A DNA stretch of 36,680 nt from Dehalococcoidia bacterium UBA1123 (lineage in GTDB: Bacteria > Chloroflexota > Dehalococcoidia > Lucifugimonadales > UBA1123): positions 1-36,680 of the forward strand of contig DCAW01000131.1 of NCBI GenBank assembly GCA_002313895.1, written 5' to 3'. The translations under genes and the position numbers were made by a program. Under the pieces are notes generated by a model that saw only the letters and a list, made by a program, of their open reading frames with translations, had not been told where the DNA came from and did not search any database. Below, piece by piece: positions 15,394 through 24,416 of this stretch; the first letter of the stretch is position 1, and every line of letters starts with the position of its first letter.

Positions 15394-16524
15394 ATGGAGA
15401 GCAACTACGATTTCATTTCCCATCTGACGGGATTCTGCCGCGTGCTGAGGGAACACGGCCTGCTCATCGGACCGCTGGAGACATCGGACGCCATTCGGGC
15501 GGTGAGCATGGTGGACCTGATGACCGAGGGCCGAATCTACTGGACTCTGCGGAGCCTGTTGGTTTCGAGACATGAGCAGTTGGCGACCTTTGATGTGCTG
15601 TTTGCCAGGTTCTGGAACTTTCAGCCTCTGCCCAGAGTTAAGCCCCCCCCAAATCCGTCAAACAAGTTCGGAGAGACCCGCACCACGGGGCGGGTCCCTC
15701 GGGCATTGGCGTTGCCAGAAGAAGACCATGAGTCCAAGGACACGTTGATTCAACTGGTTCGGACAGGGGCCAGCGGACGCCACGTCACCTCTGAAACCGA
15801 CCTGAGCGTCCTGGATACCCAGGATATGTCCGAGCTTTCTAGAATCGCATCCAGAATCGTTCGGGCGTTGGCATCCAAACCCGGGCGTCGGCGCAAGCGG
15901 CATCGTCGCAAGGGGACTCCAGACCTGCGGGGCGCCATGCGTATGAGCCTGACAACAGGTGGAGACCCTGTGCGTCTGCCTCGGATGAGACGAGTCCCTA
16001 AAGTTCCCAGGTTATTGGTTGCGCTGGATGTCAGTGGCTCGATGGATCGTTACGCTCGCCTGTTTTTGCAGTTGATGTTCGCGGTGGGCCAACACACAAA
16101 GCGTGTTGAGGCGTTCGTCTTCAGCACCACGGTCACGAGGGTGACACGAGAACTGTCCTCACCCTCATTCTCGGAGGCGTTGACGCGAATAGGCGGGGCA
16201 GTCACTCACTGGTCTGGAGGGACGAGGATAGGCGAGTCGCTGGCCGATCTCAACACCAATTATGACTATCTGTTGAATCGCCACACGACGGTGTTCCTGC
16301 TTAGCGACGGCTGGGAGACCGGCGAACCGGATGATCTAGCGCAAGCGTTGCGAAGGATCCAGCGTCGAGTGCGTAGCGTCGTGTGGTTGAATCCGCTGTT
16401 GGGCACTCGTGATTTCCAGCCTCTGGCGCGGGGCCTTCAAGCGGCGGCGCCTTATGTGGACCACTTTGTGCCCGCTGCCGATGTGGAACATCTGAAGCGG
16501 CTTCCAGCGCTGTTGCGTTCGTGA
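15394..16524 (+). CDS. CoxE-like von Willebrand factor A domain protein
   Basis: The 376-residue protein begins with a helical region (NYDFISHLTGFCRVLREHGL) that is typical of CoxE proteins. A basic stretch follows (KPGRRRKRHRRKG, near residue 170). The VWA domain starts about residue 205, with the complete metal-ion site motif DVSGSM (Asp212), FVFSTTVTRVT, GGTRIGESL and FLLSDGWETGEP. CoxE proteins usually work with a MoxR-type AAA ATPase (CoxD) in maturing molybdenum hydroxylases of the CO-dehydrogenase family. No such ATPase or hydroxylase lies in this window, so the gene appears orphaned. I chose the ATG at 15394; an in-frame TTG at 15370 is possible. Confidence 0.88.
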   Translation: MESNYDFISHLTGFCRVLREHGLLIGPLETSDAIRAVSMVDLMTEGRIYWTLRSLLVSRHEQLATFDVLFARFWNFQPLPRVKPPPNPSNKFGETRTTGRVPRALALPEEDHESKDTLIQLVRTGASGRHVTSETDLSVLDTQDMSELSRIASRIVRALASKPGRRRKRHRRKGTPDLRGAMRMSLTTGGDPVRLPRMRRVPKVPRLLVALDVSGSMDRYARLFLQLMFAVGQHTKRVEAFVFSTTVTRVTRELSSPSFSEALTRIGGAVTHWSGGTRIGESLADLNTNYDYLLNRHTTVFLLSDGWETGEPDDLAQALRRIQRRVRSVVWLNPLLGTRDFQPLARGLQAAAPYVDHFVPAADVEHLKRLPALLRS

Positions 16525-16556
16525 TCGAGCGTCGATATGCGGGTCATGATGCCTGC

Positions 16557-18233
16557 CTAGCCGTCTATCGTGTGCCTCACTTTGTTTGAAAGCTCAGTCA
16601 GCGAAACGGGTTTTTGCAAAAAATTACCATCAGGTGCAAAAATCTCTCTCGCCGCGACTAGGTCATCTGAATATCCAGACAAGTAGATGATTTTCCTTCA
16701 GGGAACGATGCTCTGTAGATTCCTGCAAGCTCTCTGCCACCCATGATGGGCATGACTACATCAGTTAGCAGCAGGTCGATGTTCTCGGACCTGCAACTTT
16801 CTATGACCTTGATGGCCTCTAGTTCGTTAGAGGCTTCCAGAACTTTGTAACCATGAATTTCGAAAGCTTCTAAGGTGATTTCTCGGACAGCCTCTTCATC
16901 CTCGACAGGCGCATCAGGCTGATCGGCGCTCTTGGGAACATATAGAACAAAAGTGGACCCTTCGCCCGATCGACTCTCCAGCGTTATGTGACCGTGATTT
17001 TGTTTGAGAATACCGTAGCAGGTGGAAAGTCCGAGACCTGTGCCCTCGCCCACGCCCTTCGTGTTGAAGAACGGCTCGAAAGCCCGCGCGGCCACATCTG
17101 AGGTCATGCCGAACCCGTCGTCGCTGACAGTGATTTTCACATACCCTCCGGGCGAAAGTTCCGGGTCCAGATTCATGCTTTCTGCGCCCAGAGTCACACT
17201 TTCGGTCTGGATCGTCAGCCTGCCTCTAGCAGGCATGGCATCGCGGGCATTCACCACGAGGTTTATCAAAACCTAGTCCATCTGACCGGGATCAAAAAAC
17301 ACGATACCCGGGTCTTCAGATAGTTCCAGATTCAGGTCCACATGTTCGCCTATCAGCCTGCCCAGCATCTTATCCAGGTTTTCGTCTGCTCGTTAGTTGA
17401 CAGCACAGTTGGCGCCGTGATCTGGCGCCGAGAGAAGGCCAATAGTTGTCGAACGAGACCTGCGCTACGTTCTGCGGCTGTTGTTATCTGCTTGATGTAG
17501 TTTCCGTTGACCCTCTCATCTAAGACCAATTGGTTGTCTGCCAGTTGAGCGAAGCCGAGTTTGGCAGACAGAAGGTTATTGAAATCATGAGCGACGCCGC
17601 AGCCGAGTTTTCCTGCCAACGGCATTTTTGATCCACTAAGGTGGTGGGATATGCGGTCCCCTGCAACATATCTGGTCGTGAATGTGTGATCATTCTGGTC
17701 GATGAGATTGACGGACAACATCGAAAACGGCACCAACGAACCGACACGGCTGGCGAATATCTCGTAAATATCGCTGACGTCAGGAGCAGAGCTCGCGATC
17801 CTGCCCAACTCTCCAACCGCAGCGCGTTCATCAGCCATCTTTCGGACATTGTTGTCAGTGTGCACGAGAGATTCGTTGGCCGATTCCAGGTCACGCTGGT
17901 GACGTTGGCTATTCCTGCATCCGCTCCACACAATGGCGACTAGAGCAAGGTATAGAATGCCGAATCCGGCGCTGACTGCAAAGACATCTATCGACCTGTG
18001 CTCTCGGAGATTTGCCGCCATGTTGACTATGGGGTAAGGCGCCTCCGGCGGAACTGCTTCTCCATTTTTCATCGCTTCGGTGTGCTGCTAAATAAACTGA
18101 AATACTCGGCGTCCCCTTCAGCCCGGATCAACGTAATCACTGTCGCGAAAATGGCGATCGCCCCGAAGCTCAGCAACGCAAACCGAAAGAAGGAATTGTG
18201 ACTGGGATGACTTAACAAAAATTCTATTCTCAC
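16557..18233 (-). pseudogene. Hybrid sensor histidine kinase, multiply disrupted
   Basis: On the minus strand the pieces run in order. A first membrane segment (FFRFALLSFGAIAIFATVI) is followed, after a frame change near 18070, by a second one (VFAVSAGFGILYLALVAIVW). Then come part of a GAF-like domain (SVNLIDQNDHTFTTRYVAGD) and the H-box AHDFNNLLSAKLGFAQLAD. A frameshift near 17385 leads to MLGRLIGEHVDLNLEL, and a TAG at 17274-17276 interrupts just before the N-box LINLVVNARDAMP. The G-boxes (SDDGFGMT, GTGLGLSTCYGIL) and a receiver (LLLTDVVMPIMGG) follow. A one-base loss in an A-run near 16685 shifts the receiver end, whose remainder (IIYLSGYSDDLVAAREIF) is still readable down to TAG 16557. 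The stretch between GAF and H-box looks internally deleted. Confidence 0.85.
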
Positions 18234-18626
18234 GTGCTCTGTGGACGAAAAGCGATCGCTCGTTTGGAATTCCGGGATCGTCGCTGTTGCTGATGATCTA
18301 ATGCCCCTACTCATCCACACAATGAGCCTCCGCTGGCGCGATTCGCCACGGGCGCATGGCTAACGCGCAACCCTCTTTCGTAAATCCGAAAAGAGTTCCT
18401 AACTAATGTACACTTTTGCACTACGGCTTAAACGAATAATCAGCAACCACTGTTTTGAGCTATGAACCTTTCTGTTCTGAAACCTCGATACGACAGGAAT
18501 ATCCTGTTGCTGAATTCGTCAGGCCACGGCTCCAAAATACGAAAGTCTGACAGATCATGCCCGCTCGACACCGGTGTGGTTATAATGGTGGCGGCGAGTC
18601 TCAAGGAAAACAATTCGGAGCCAACG
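18234..18626. other. Intergenic region before the luciferase-like monooxygenase
   Basis: This AT-rich gap separates the minus-strand kinase pseudogene from the plus-strand monooxygenase gene. A TATAAT occurs at 18581-18586, about 40 bases before the ATG at 18627, without a good -35 box. Nothing else could be supported; an in-frame upstream extension of the next gene to 18462 does not look like protein. Confidence 0.5.
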
Positions 18627-19772
18627 ATGATTAAGCACTTTTCAGTTCTCTATGTCGGCCAGATCGACCTGGAGAACGTGGGGGCGAACGGAACCCCAGC
18701 CAACGAGCGCATATACTCGAACGATCGCCTGATCCAGGGGTTTGAGACGGCAGAATTGGCCGCCAAACTGATGGACGATCTGGGGTTCTACGCCCTCTGG
18801 ATGGCGGAACATCACTTCCAGCGAGAGGGTTACGAGGTCATTCCAAACCTGATTTTGCTGGGCACTCACCTCGCGGGTCTGACCAAGCAGTTGAAGTTCG
18901 GATGTGGATTCAACGTCGTTCCCATGTGGCACCCGCTACGTCTGGCAGAGGACTACGCTACCGCAGACATACTGACGGGCGGCAGAATCATTTTCGGCGT
19001 TGGCCGTGGCTACCACAGCCGCGAAGTGGAGACTTTCGGGTCGCCAGTTATAGACAATGACGCAAACAGAGAACTGTTCGAGGAACAGATGGAAGTGATC
19101 ACTAAGGCCTTCACAGAAGAATCGTTCTCTCACAACGGCAAGCACTACACCATCCCGCCCGAAGTCCCGTACAGAGGATACGACCTCAAGGAAATAACGC
19201 TGGTCCCGCGCCCTGTCAACCAGCCGGTGGAAATCTGGCAGCCAATCGTAAGTGGCCGCACAGTAGATTACATCGCCAAGAGAGGGATCAAGGGAATGAT
19301 CGACCTGACAGGCGAGTCGCTGGTCGAGGAGATGTTCGCTATTTATCGAGATGCCGCTGCGACTGTGGGGCGTGACTTGGCTCCCGGAGAAGACCTTGCT
19401 CTGGGAACAGGGTTCTATCTCGCAGCCAATCAGGCTGAGGCCATCGAAAAGCTGAGGCCGTACCACGACGAACGCTACAAGTGGTTTGCGCCCTTCGGAT
19501 TCGTGCGGTACACGGATGAAGAAGGCCGCCCCTGGGGCACTCCTGGCGCTCCGGCCCGCGAACCGCACATTGAGGACGGTGTTGACCAGAAAGCGTGGAT
19601 TTGCGGATCGCCGGAGGATTTTGTGAGTTTCCTCAAAGACATCGAAACCAAGTACCCTGGGCTTGAGCACTTCGTTTTGCACTGGGCGGAAGGAATGCCC
19701 AGGGATGAGTTTTTCGATCAACTTCGAATATTCGCTCAAGAGGTAATGCCGCACTTTGGATCCGACAGATAA
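18627..19772 (+). CDS. Luciferase-like (LLM) flavin-dependent monooxygenase
   Basis: The 381-residue protein shows the bacterial-luciferase fold. It has IQGFETAELAAKLMDDLGFY, the AEHHF motif (WMAEHHFQREGY), GCGFNVVPMWHPLRLAEDYA, and TGGRIIFGVGRGYHSREVET, the last being the phosphate-binding strand-loop of F420/FMNH2-dependent enzymes. A later segment LVPRPVNQPVEIWQP is also typical. Such enzymes use reduced flavin (FMNH2, sometimes F420) to oxidise or cleave organic substrates; SAR202 genomes are known for many paralogues. I chose ATG 18627, with GGAG 6 bases upstream. The next gene, a TlpA-like lipoprotein, starts 9 bases after its stop, so the two are probably cotranscribed. The substrate is not readable. 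Confidence 0.93.
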   Translation: MIKHFSVLYVGQIDLENVGANGTPANERIYSNDRLIQGFETAELAAKLMDDLGFYALWMAEHHFQREGYEVIPNLILLGTHLAGLTKQLKFGCGFNVVPMWHPLRLAEDYATADILTGGRIIFGVGRGYHSREVETFGSPVIDNDANRELFEEQMEVITKAFTEESFSHNGKHYTIPPEVPYRGYDLKEITLVPRPVNQPVEIWQPIVSGRTVDYIAKRGIKGMIDLTGESLVEEMFAIYRDAAATVGRDLAPGEDLALGTGFYLAANQAEAIEKLRPYHDERYKWFAPFGFVRYTDEEGRPWGTPGAPAREPHIEDGVDQKAWICGSPEDFVSFLKDIETKYPGLEHFVLHWAEGMPRDEFFDQLRIFAQEVMPHFGSDR

Positions 19773-19781
19773 TGTCGGAGA

Positions 19782-20528
19782 GTGTCACTAGAGATTGAGG
19801 GCGATACGTTCAACTGGGTTGGGTTAGTAATCTCGGTGGTTCTGTTCGGATTGTGCGTCGGATGCGCTGCCAACGAAGCGACGGTTGTGTCGTTGGCTAA
19901 AGCTGTCGAGATTTCGGTTACTCCGATTCAGCTTGTCCCAACATCAGTTGCGACTCCTGAGGTCGCGGTTCCCACGCCTGCACCTGTGCCATCAGCAACT
20001 CCGGAACCTGAGCCAACGGCCACAGCTACCATGTTGCCCACGGCGACGCCCGTCCCATCTACTCCGACTCCGGGTCCGACGCCGGTAACGATCAGATCGG
20101 CGAGCGATATTCCTATGGCGCATGATTTCGATCTGGCGTTATTCAGCGGCGGAACATTGACAATGTCTGACCTGCGCGGGCAGATTGTAGTGTTGAATTT
20201 TTGGGCCTCGTGGTGCCCACCGTGCCGGTGGGAGATGGCCTCATTCGAGACCATATACCAGGAATACCGCGATCAGGGCGTGATATTTGTGGGTGTGGCG
20301 GTGTCTGATTTCGAGGAAGACGCTCGCGAATTTGCTGAGATGATCGGAGTGACATATCCTATGGGGCGCGACCTGAGCGGCATCGCTCGCGATTATCGTG
20401 TTCTTGGTCTTCCTACCACCGTTTTCATAGACCCAGAGGGACAGGTCACAAGGTTCCTCAAGAACGCCGCCAACGAGGCGGTGTTGCGGCTGTTCATTGA
20501 AGGGCAGATCAATGCGCGCGGAGGTTAG
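19782..20528 (+). CDS. TlpA-like thioredoxin-fold lipoprotein with Pro/Thr linker
   Basis: The 248-residue protein has an N-terminal hydrophobic segment (WVGLVISVVLFGLCVGC) that ends in a probable lipidation cysteine, Cys28. The lipobox is not fully canonical, since Cys is at -3. Residues about 45-102 form a linker of Pro, Thr, Ala and Val repeats (TPEPEPTATATMLPTATP), a kind of spacer common in Chloroflexota surface proteins. The thioredoxin domain (about 110-245) has FWASWCPPC (Cys145 and Cys148) and the cis-proline strand GLPTTVFIDPEG. It would act outside the membrane in thiol-disulfide exchange. The start is GTG at 19782 with a close GGAG, so initiation may depend on coupling with the gene upstream. 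Confidence 0.9.
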   Translation: MSLEIEGDTFNWVGLVISVVLFGLCVGCAANEATVVSLAKAVEISVTPIQLVPTSVATPEVAVPTPAPVPSATPEPEPTATATMLPTATPVPSTPTPGPTPVTIRSASDIPMAHDFDLALFSGGTLTMSDLRGQIVVLNFWASWCPPCRWEMASFETIYQEYRDQGVIFVGVAVSDFEEDAREFAEMIGVTYPMGRDLSGIARDYRVLGLPTTVFIDPEGQVTRFLKNAANEAVLRLFIEGQINARGG

Positions 20529-20540
20529 CCGTCGATTGAC

Positions 20541-21215
20541 ATGATGCTGGTGTTCGGTGTTGTTGCGGTCATTCTGCTCGTAACCGCGCTGGCGTCGGGA
20601 ATCGTAGAACGTTTTCCGTTGTCGTTCCCTCTCATGTTTCTGGGGCTGAAACTTGTTCTCGGAAAGCAAGGATTTGGCGCAAACGAGTTGGGGCCGCACG
20701 ATCAGATTCTTGAGGTGACTGCCACCCTGACCCTCGCCCCGGTGCTATTCCTAGACGCCGCTCAACTTCAGATCAAGGAACTCGGACGCCGTTGGCTCGT
20801 CCCGTCCCTCATTTTGGGCTCTGGAACCGCATTGGTAATCAGCCTGGGAGCAGTGCCGTTGGCGTTGCTGATCGGATTCGGCTGGGTCATAGCGTTCATA
20901 AGCGGTGCCATTCTGGCGTCGACCGATCCGGTTGTTCTTCGCGAAATTCTGAGAGACCACCGAATTCCCCGCTCCGTGCGCCAGGTTCTGAGGATCGAGG
21001 CAGGGATGAACGACATTGTGGCGCTCCCCGTGATTCTCGTGCTAATCGCCGTCGCAACCGGCGATGTGGGAGGCGGAGGGCAGTGGGTGTCGTTTCTCCT
21101 GAAACTGCTGGTGCTAGGCCCGGCAATCGGGTTTGCTATTGGCGGTGTTGGCGCATGGTTCATGCGCCAACTACGAAACCGATGGCGGCCCACATCGGTA
21201 AGAAGCGAGTCGTAG
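20541..21215 (+). CDS. Truncated cation/proton antiporter (NhaP/CPA1 type)
   Basis: The 224-residue product has about seven hydrophobic segments. It keeps the characteristic sequence ISGAILASTDPVVLREILRD followed by RIEAGMNDIVALPVI, the helix pair that carries the ion-binding Asp/Asn-Asp in CPA1 exchangers. Family members normally have about 12 or more segments and 400 or more residues, so the C-terminal half is missing. The last residues (RNRWRPTSVRSES) are hydrophilic and end at TAG 21213. I see no continuation in other frames before the convergent enolase gene (stop 21325). It starts 12 bases after the TlpA-like gene. It may be a pseudogene by truncation, or a short variant. Confidence 0.75.
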   Translation: MMLVFGVVAVILLVTALASGIVERFPLSFPLMFLGLKLVLGKQGFGANELGPHDQILEVTATLTLAPVLFLDAAQLQIKELGRRWLVPSLILGSGTALVISLGAVPLALLIGFGWVIAFISGAILASTDPVVLREILRDHRIPRSVRQVLRIEAGMNDIVALPVILVLIAVATGDVGGGGQWVSFLLKLLVLGPAIGFAIGGVGAWFMRQLRNRWRPTSVRSES

Positions 21216-21324
21216 CGACCTTCGTTGACCTCTTCATCGTCCGCCCGAAACCGACCGTGACGCATGAAGGTGATGTAAAAGAATTGTCCATAATGACCAT
21301 CCTCCAGCGTCCAATTGTGCCGTA

Positions 21325-22431
21325 TTACACCGCGTACCGGACTACAGCCTCTGGGTTTAACTCAAGACCCAGGCCGGGCCTATCCCGGAAAGGCGACCAC
21401 ATGCCGTCCTGTTGTTGTGGGAACTCCTTGTACCAGACACGATCTCCCTGAAGGGAGACGTTCATGTACTCCACAACCTTGAGGTTTGGCGTCGCGCATG
21501 CCAGATGCAGATGCACCAACTGGACGGCGTGAGGCGCCACAGGCAGGTTGAAGGCGTGGGCCATGTGGGCGACCTTCATCCACTCGGTGACGCCCCCGAC
21601 TCGGCTCACGTCTGGCTGAACGATGTCCACCCCGTGCCTGCCGATCAGGTCACGGAAACCGTACTTCGTGTACTCGTGTTCTCCCGTGGCGACGGGGATG
21701 TTGATGGCGTCGCAAATCTGGGCCAACCCTTCAATGTCATCTGCTAGCACCGGCTCTTCGAACCAACCCACTTGATATTGCTCGAATTCCTTAGCCATGT
21801 AGATGGCCTGCTTAGGATAGTATCCATTGTTGGCGTCGATGTAGATGGCCACGTCGTCACCCACGGCCCGCCTCACAGCGGACAGACGTTGCAGGTCTTC
21901 GCGCTCCGATTTGCCGAAATCCTTGGCCACTTTCATCTTCACGCGAGATATGCCCTGCTCGACGTGGCCGGTCATCTCTTCGATAAGTTCTTGCTCGGTG
22001 AAGTTGGTCCAGCCGCCTGAGCCGTAGATGGGAACCGAATCTGTGTAGGCGCCCAACAGCTTGTAGAGCGGCAGGCGCAGCGCCTTGGCTTTCAGATCCC
22101 ATAAACTTATATCCACGGCAGACAGAGCGCAGAATGCCAGCCCTTTACGACCGTAACCACGAACCCTCCAGAACATATCGTTCCACAGCTTTTCGATGTC
22201 GAAAGGGTCCTGTCCGATGAGAAGGTCTTTGAGTCCGTTCTCCACAACCTCTCGCACTCCTGGCGATGCCTGGCCTATCCCCAAACCTTCATAGGCTTCG
22301 TCGGTCTCAATGTGGACGAAAAGTTGGCTCCTGCCTACTGCGCCGTCAGGTGGAGTCGGGATCGTGGCGTCCTGAATCGCGCGGCCTTCCGGGTAGTGCA
22401 GGACGGTTGTCGAGACGTTGGTGATCTTCAA
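21325..22431 (-). CDS. Mandelate racemase/muconate lactonizing enzyme-family dehydratase
   Basis: This 368-residue enolase-superfamily protein has the capping domain followed by the barrel. The catalytic KxK motif is at residues 165-167 (SRVKMKVAKD). Metal ligands can be assigned as Asp199 (IDANNGYY), Glu225 (GWFEEPV) and Glu251 (TGEHEYTKYGF). A general base pair Asp274 (VQPDVSRVGG) and His301 (APHAVQ) completes the mandelate racemase-type site. Enzymes of this subgroup remove a proton alpha to a carboxylate, usually to dehydrate a sugar acid or racemise a hydroxy acid. The start is TTG at 22431 with AAGGA 7 bases upstream, and the MKITNV beginning suits the family. The exact substrate is unknown. 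It is 62 bases downstream of a second, different superfamily member. Confidence 0.93.
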   Translation of the reverse strand: MKITNVSTTVLHYPEGRAIQDATIPTPPDGAVGRSQLFVHIETDEAYEGLGIGQASPGVREVVENGLKDLLIGQDPFDIEKLWNDMFWRVRGYGRKGLAFCALSAVDISLWDLKAKALRLPLYKLLGAYTDSVPIYGSGGWTNFTEQELIEEMTGHVEQGISRVKMKVAKDFGKSEREDLQRLSAVRRAVGDDVAIYIDANNGYYPKQAIYMAKEFEQYQVGWFEEPVLADDIEGLAQICDAINIPVATGEHEYTKYGFRDLIGRHGVDIVQPDVSRVGGVTEWMKVAHMAHAFNLPVAPHAVQLVHLHLACATPNLKVVEYMNVSLQGDRVWYKEFPQQQDGMWSPFRDRPGLGLELNPEAVVRYAV

Positions 22432-22493
22432 GTTTGTGTCCTTAACGATGGTTTCTTGAGGATGTTAGACGATCGTCCGGGCTCGCTGCGTGC

Positions 22494-23690
22494 CTAAATG
22501 TCTCGGAAGTTCAGTTCTTTTTCCTCTGTTACCTTGTCTTCGTCGATGGCGAGACCAAGACCCGGTCCTTGCGGCACTTTGATGATACCGTTTTCTGGAA
22601 TCAATTGGTCTTTCAGGAAGAACTGGTGAACTGAGTTCCACTTGATGAGAAACTCTTGGATCGGGCAGGTCACAGGGGACTGTGACGCAATCAGGTGGGC
22701 CGTGGCGTGGGAACTGTGGCCGTGGGGAATCACCGGCAGGTCGAAGGCAGATGCCATCGCGCAGATCTTCAGCATTTCGCTGATGCCTCCGCACCAGTAG
22801 ATATCAGGCTGCAAAACGTCCATCGCCTTGTTCTCGACGATGGGACGGAATCCCCAGCGGGTGTACTCGTGCTCTCCGCCAGAAATAGGGATCGCAGACG
22901 ATCGTTGAATCTCGATATAAGAGTCCAGCTTGTCGGCCAGCACCGGTTCCTCCAGCCAACGGATGTCGTACTCGGCCAGCCGCTGGCTCATCTTTATGGA
23001 GTAAGGGACGTCCCATGAACTCCAGGCGTCCAGCATGATGTCCACATCGGGGCCGACGGCGTTGCGCAGGGTTTCGGCAAGTTCAAGATTGCGGCGGACG
23101 CCGTCCTTGCCGTCGGTGGGGCCGTCTCGGAAGAACCACTTCGAGGCGGTGTACCCTTGCTCAACAAATTCCTTAGCTCGTCGGGCGGCGGCTTCGGGCT
23201 CGATAGAGAAACCCAGAGCGCTGGCGTAAGCCGGAATCTCGGTTCGCGTCGGGCCTCCCAGGAGGCGGTGGACCGGTTGCCCGAACGCCTTGCCCTTCAA
23301 ATCCCACAGTCCGCAGTCCACGACGCTGATCGCCATCATCGTCTCGCCCTTGCGTCCGTGGATTGCGTTTCGGTACATTTGGTCCCATAGCATCTCGCTA
23401 GCAAGCGGGTCAGAACCTACGAGGGTTCCTCTCAATTGAGTGTCGATGATAAACGCCTCGTGACGGCTGAAGGGGCCGGTGAGTCCGCTCACGCCATCGT
23501 CGGTATGGATTTCGAGGAACGCAGAGCGCATCGCGTATCGTCCATCGCCAAGACTGCTAGAGTAGTTCGCGCCTTCTGTGCGGAAATCAGGGTAGATGTC
23601 CACGGGCCGCACTAAGCGTTCTTCCCAGAAGGGATCGGGATGCTCCATGATGCCGTTGAGTTCGCGAATCTTCAGGTCAGTGATCTTCAT
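22494..23690 (-). CDS. Enolase-superfamily sugar-acid dehydratase, rhamnonate dehydratase-like
   Basis: The 398-residue protein resembles L-rhamnonate dehydratase. It has SKWFFRDGPTDGKDGVRRN near Lys184, then metal ligands Asp221 (IMLDAWSSWD), Glu247 (IRWLEEPVLADKLDSY) and Glu273 (GGEHEYTRWGF). Asp296 (LQPDIYWCGG) and His323 (VIPHGHSSHAT) are the acid-base residues. The sequence around Lys184 differs clearly from the KxK of its neighbour, so the two genes act on different substrates or stereochemistry. I chose the ATG at 23690 (GGAG 8 bases upstream) over TTG 23696. The gene lies upstream of the other enolase and is probably cotranscribed with it, a pair that may serve one sugar-acid pathway. 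No aldolase or sugar transporter follows immediately. Confidence 0.92.
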   Translation of the reverse strand: MKITDLKIRELNGIMEHPDPFWEERLVRPVDIYPDFRTEGANYSSSLGDGRYAMRSAFLEIHTDDGVSGLTGPFSRHEAFIIDTQLRGTLVGSDPLASEMLWDQMYRNAIHGRKGETMMAISVVDCGLWDLKGKAFGQPVHRLLGGPTRTEIPAYASALGFSIEPEAAARRAKEFVEQGYTASKWFFRDGPTDGKDGVRRNLELAETLRNAVGPDVDIMLDAWSSWDVPYSIKMSQRLAEYDIRWLEEPVLADKLDSYIEIQRSSAIPISGGEHEYTRWGFRPIVENKAMDVLQPDIYWCGGISEMLKICAMASAFDLPVIPHGHSSHATAHLIASQSPVTCPIQEFLIKWNSVHQFFLKDQLIPENGIIKVPQGPGLGLAIDEDKVTEEKELNFRDI

Positions 23691-24416
23691 TGGCAACGCT
23701 CCGGAGGAAAATTGGTGTTCACGTCCGAGATTTAAGCAGTTTCATGCGCCGGATATGATACTTCAACCGAGCGTCGTGCGCCACCAATTCTAGGCGCTTC
23801 CAGTAGGAAATGGAAGCAATCGAAACGGGCTTTAAAGACGCGCAGGTTGCGGCCGTGGTGTCACCGCATCCGCGTCAGTCTCAATATCGACGACACTTGG
23901 CGCGCCGCCATCTGGAACAGATATTGATGACTAAAGTAAAAAAGCTCGGTGCTTGCCACCGGGCCGAGTTTTTTCACTATTGGTCCGCATACCCAGGTTT
24001 CGATCTGGTGTGGCCATGCCGCCGAACTGAGTGTTCGAAACATCACGGCCAAGCAGTTTAGGTTACGCGAGCCGCAAGTTTTTCGCTTCCCCTACTGGCT
24101 ATATCGTCAATCCTTGCGTTGCGTCTTCGCAGACAGCGGGGGTTACGGAAGGAAACTTCCACACGTGGTTAACAACGCATGCGCGCATGAACTTCCACGA
24201 CCTTTTGGCTTTCGCCTGTATTGCGGCCAGATATGGGTTATACTTGATATTCTATGAGAATCAACGAGCTGTTGTGGTGTCAAGCGTTTCGAGGCGTGTT
24301 AGAGTGAAGAATCCGTAAAAACAAATCGCAGCTTGCTCCCCATAGTCATGCGTAATTACAATCACATTAGATGCACATAGGCCACGACGGAATCGCGATA
24401 GCTAGGAATCCCAACA
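23691..24416. other. Long intergenic region between the enolases and the HAD gene
   Basis: Apart from a hairpin with A- and T-tracts at 23938-23974, this 0.7-kb gap has no convincing gene. Open frames within it have unnatural composition. It separates two divergent transcription units, so promoters for both should lie here, but no strong -10/-35 pair was identified. A short RNA ending at the hairpin is conceivable. Confidence 0.5.
23938..23974. terminator. Bidirectional terminator-like hairpin
   Basis: Six A's, then a stem with CTCGG and CCGAG arms around a GC-rich loop, then six T's. The flanking A- and T-tracts give the right layout on both strands. An alternative inner pairing CGGTG/CACCG is also possible. 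No gene ends close to it, so it may end a leader or a small RNA rather than an mRNA. Confidence 0.6.

Noticed and set aside
18462..18626. Longer start for the luciferase-like monooxygenase
   Set aside because: The added 55 residues do not resemble the family, and ATG 18627 has GGAG at good spacing.
19928..20254. Gly/Val-rich open frame opposite the TlpA-like gene
   Set aside because: Its repeats are just the reverse complement of the Pro/Thr linker codons.
23980..24065. tRNA-like segment containing GTTCGAAAC
   Set aside because: The 7-bp acceptor stem cannot be formed at the right distance, and no anticodon arm fits.
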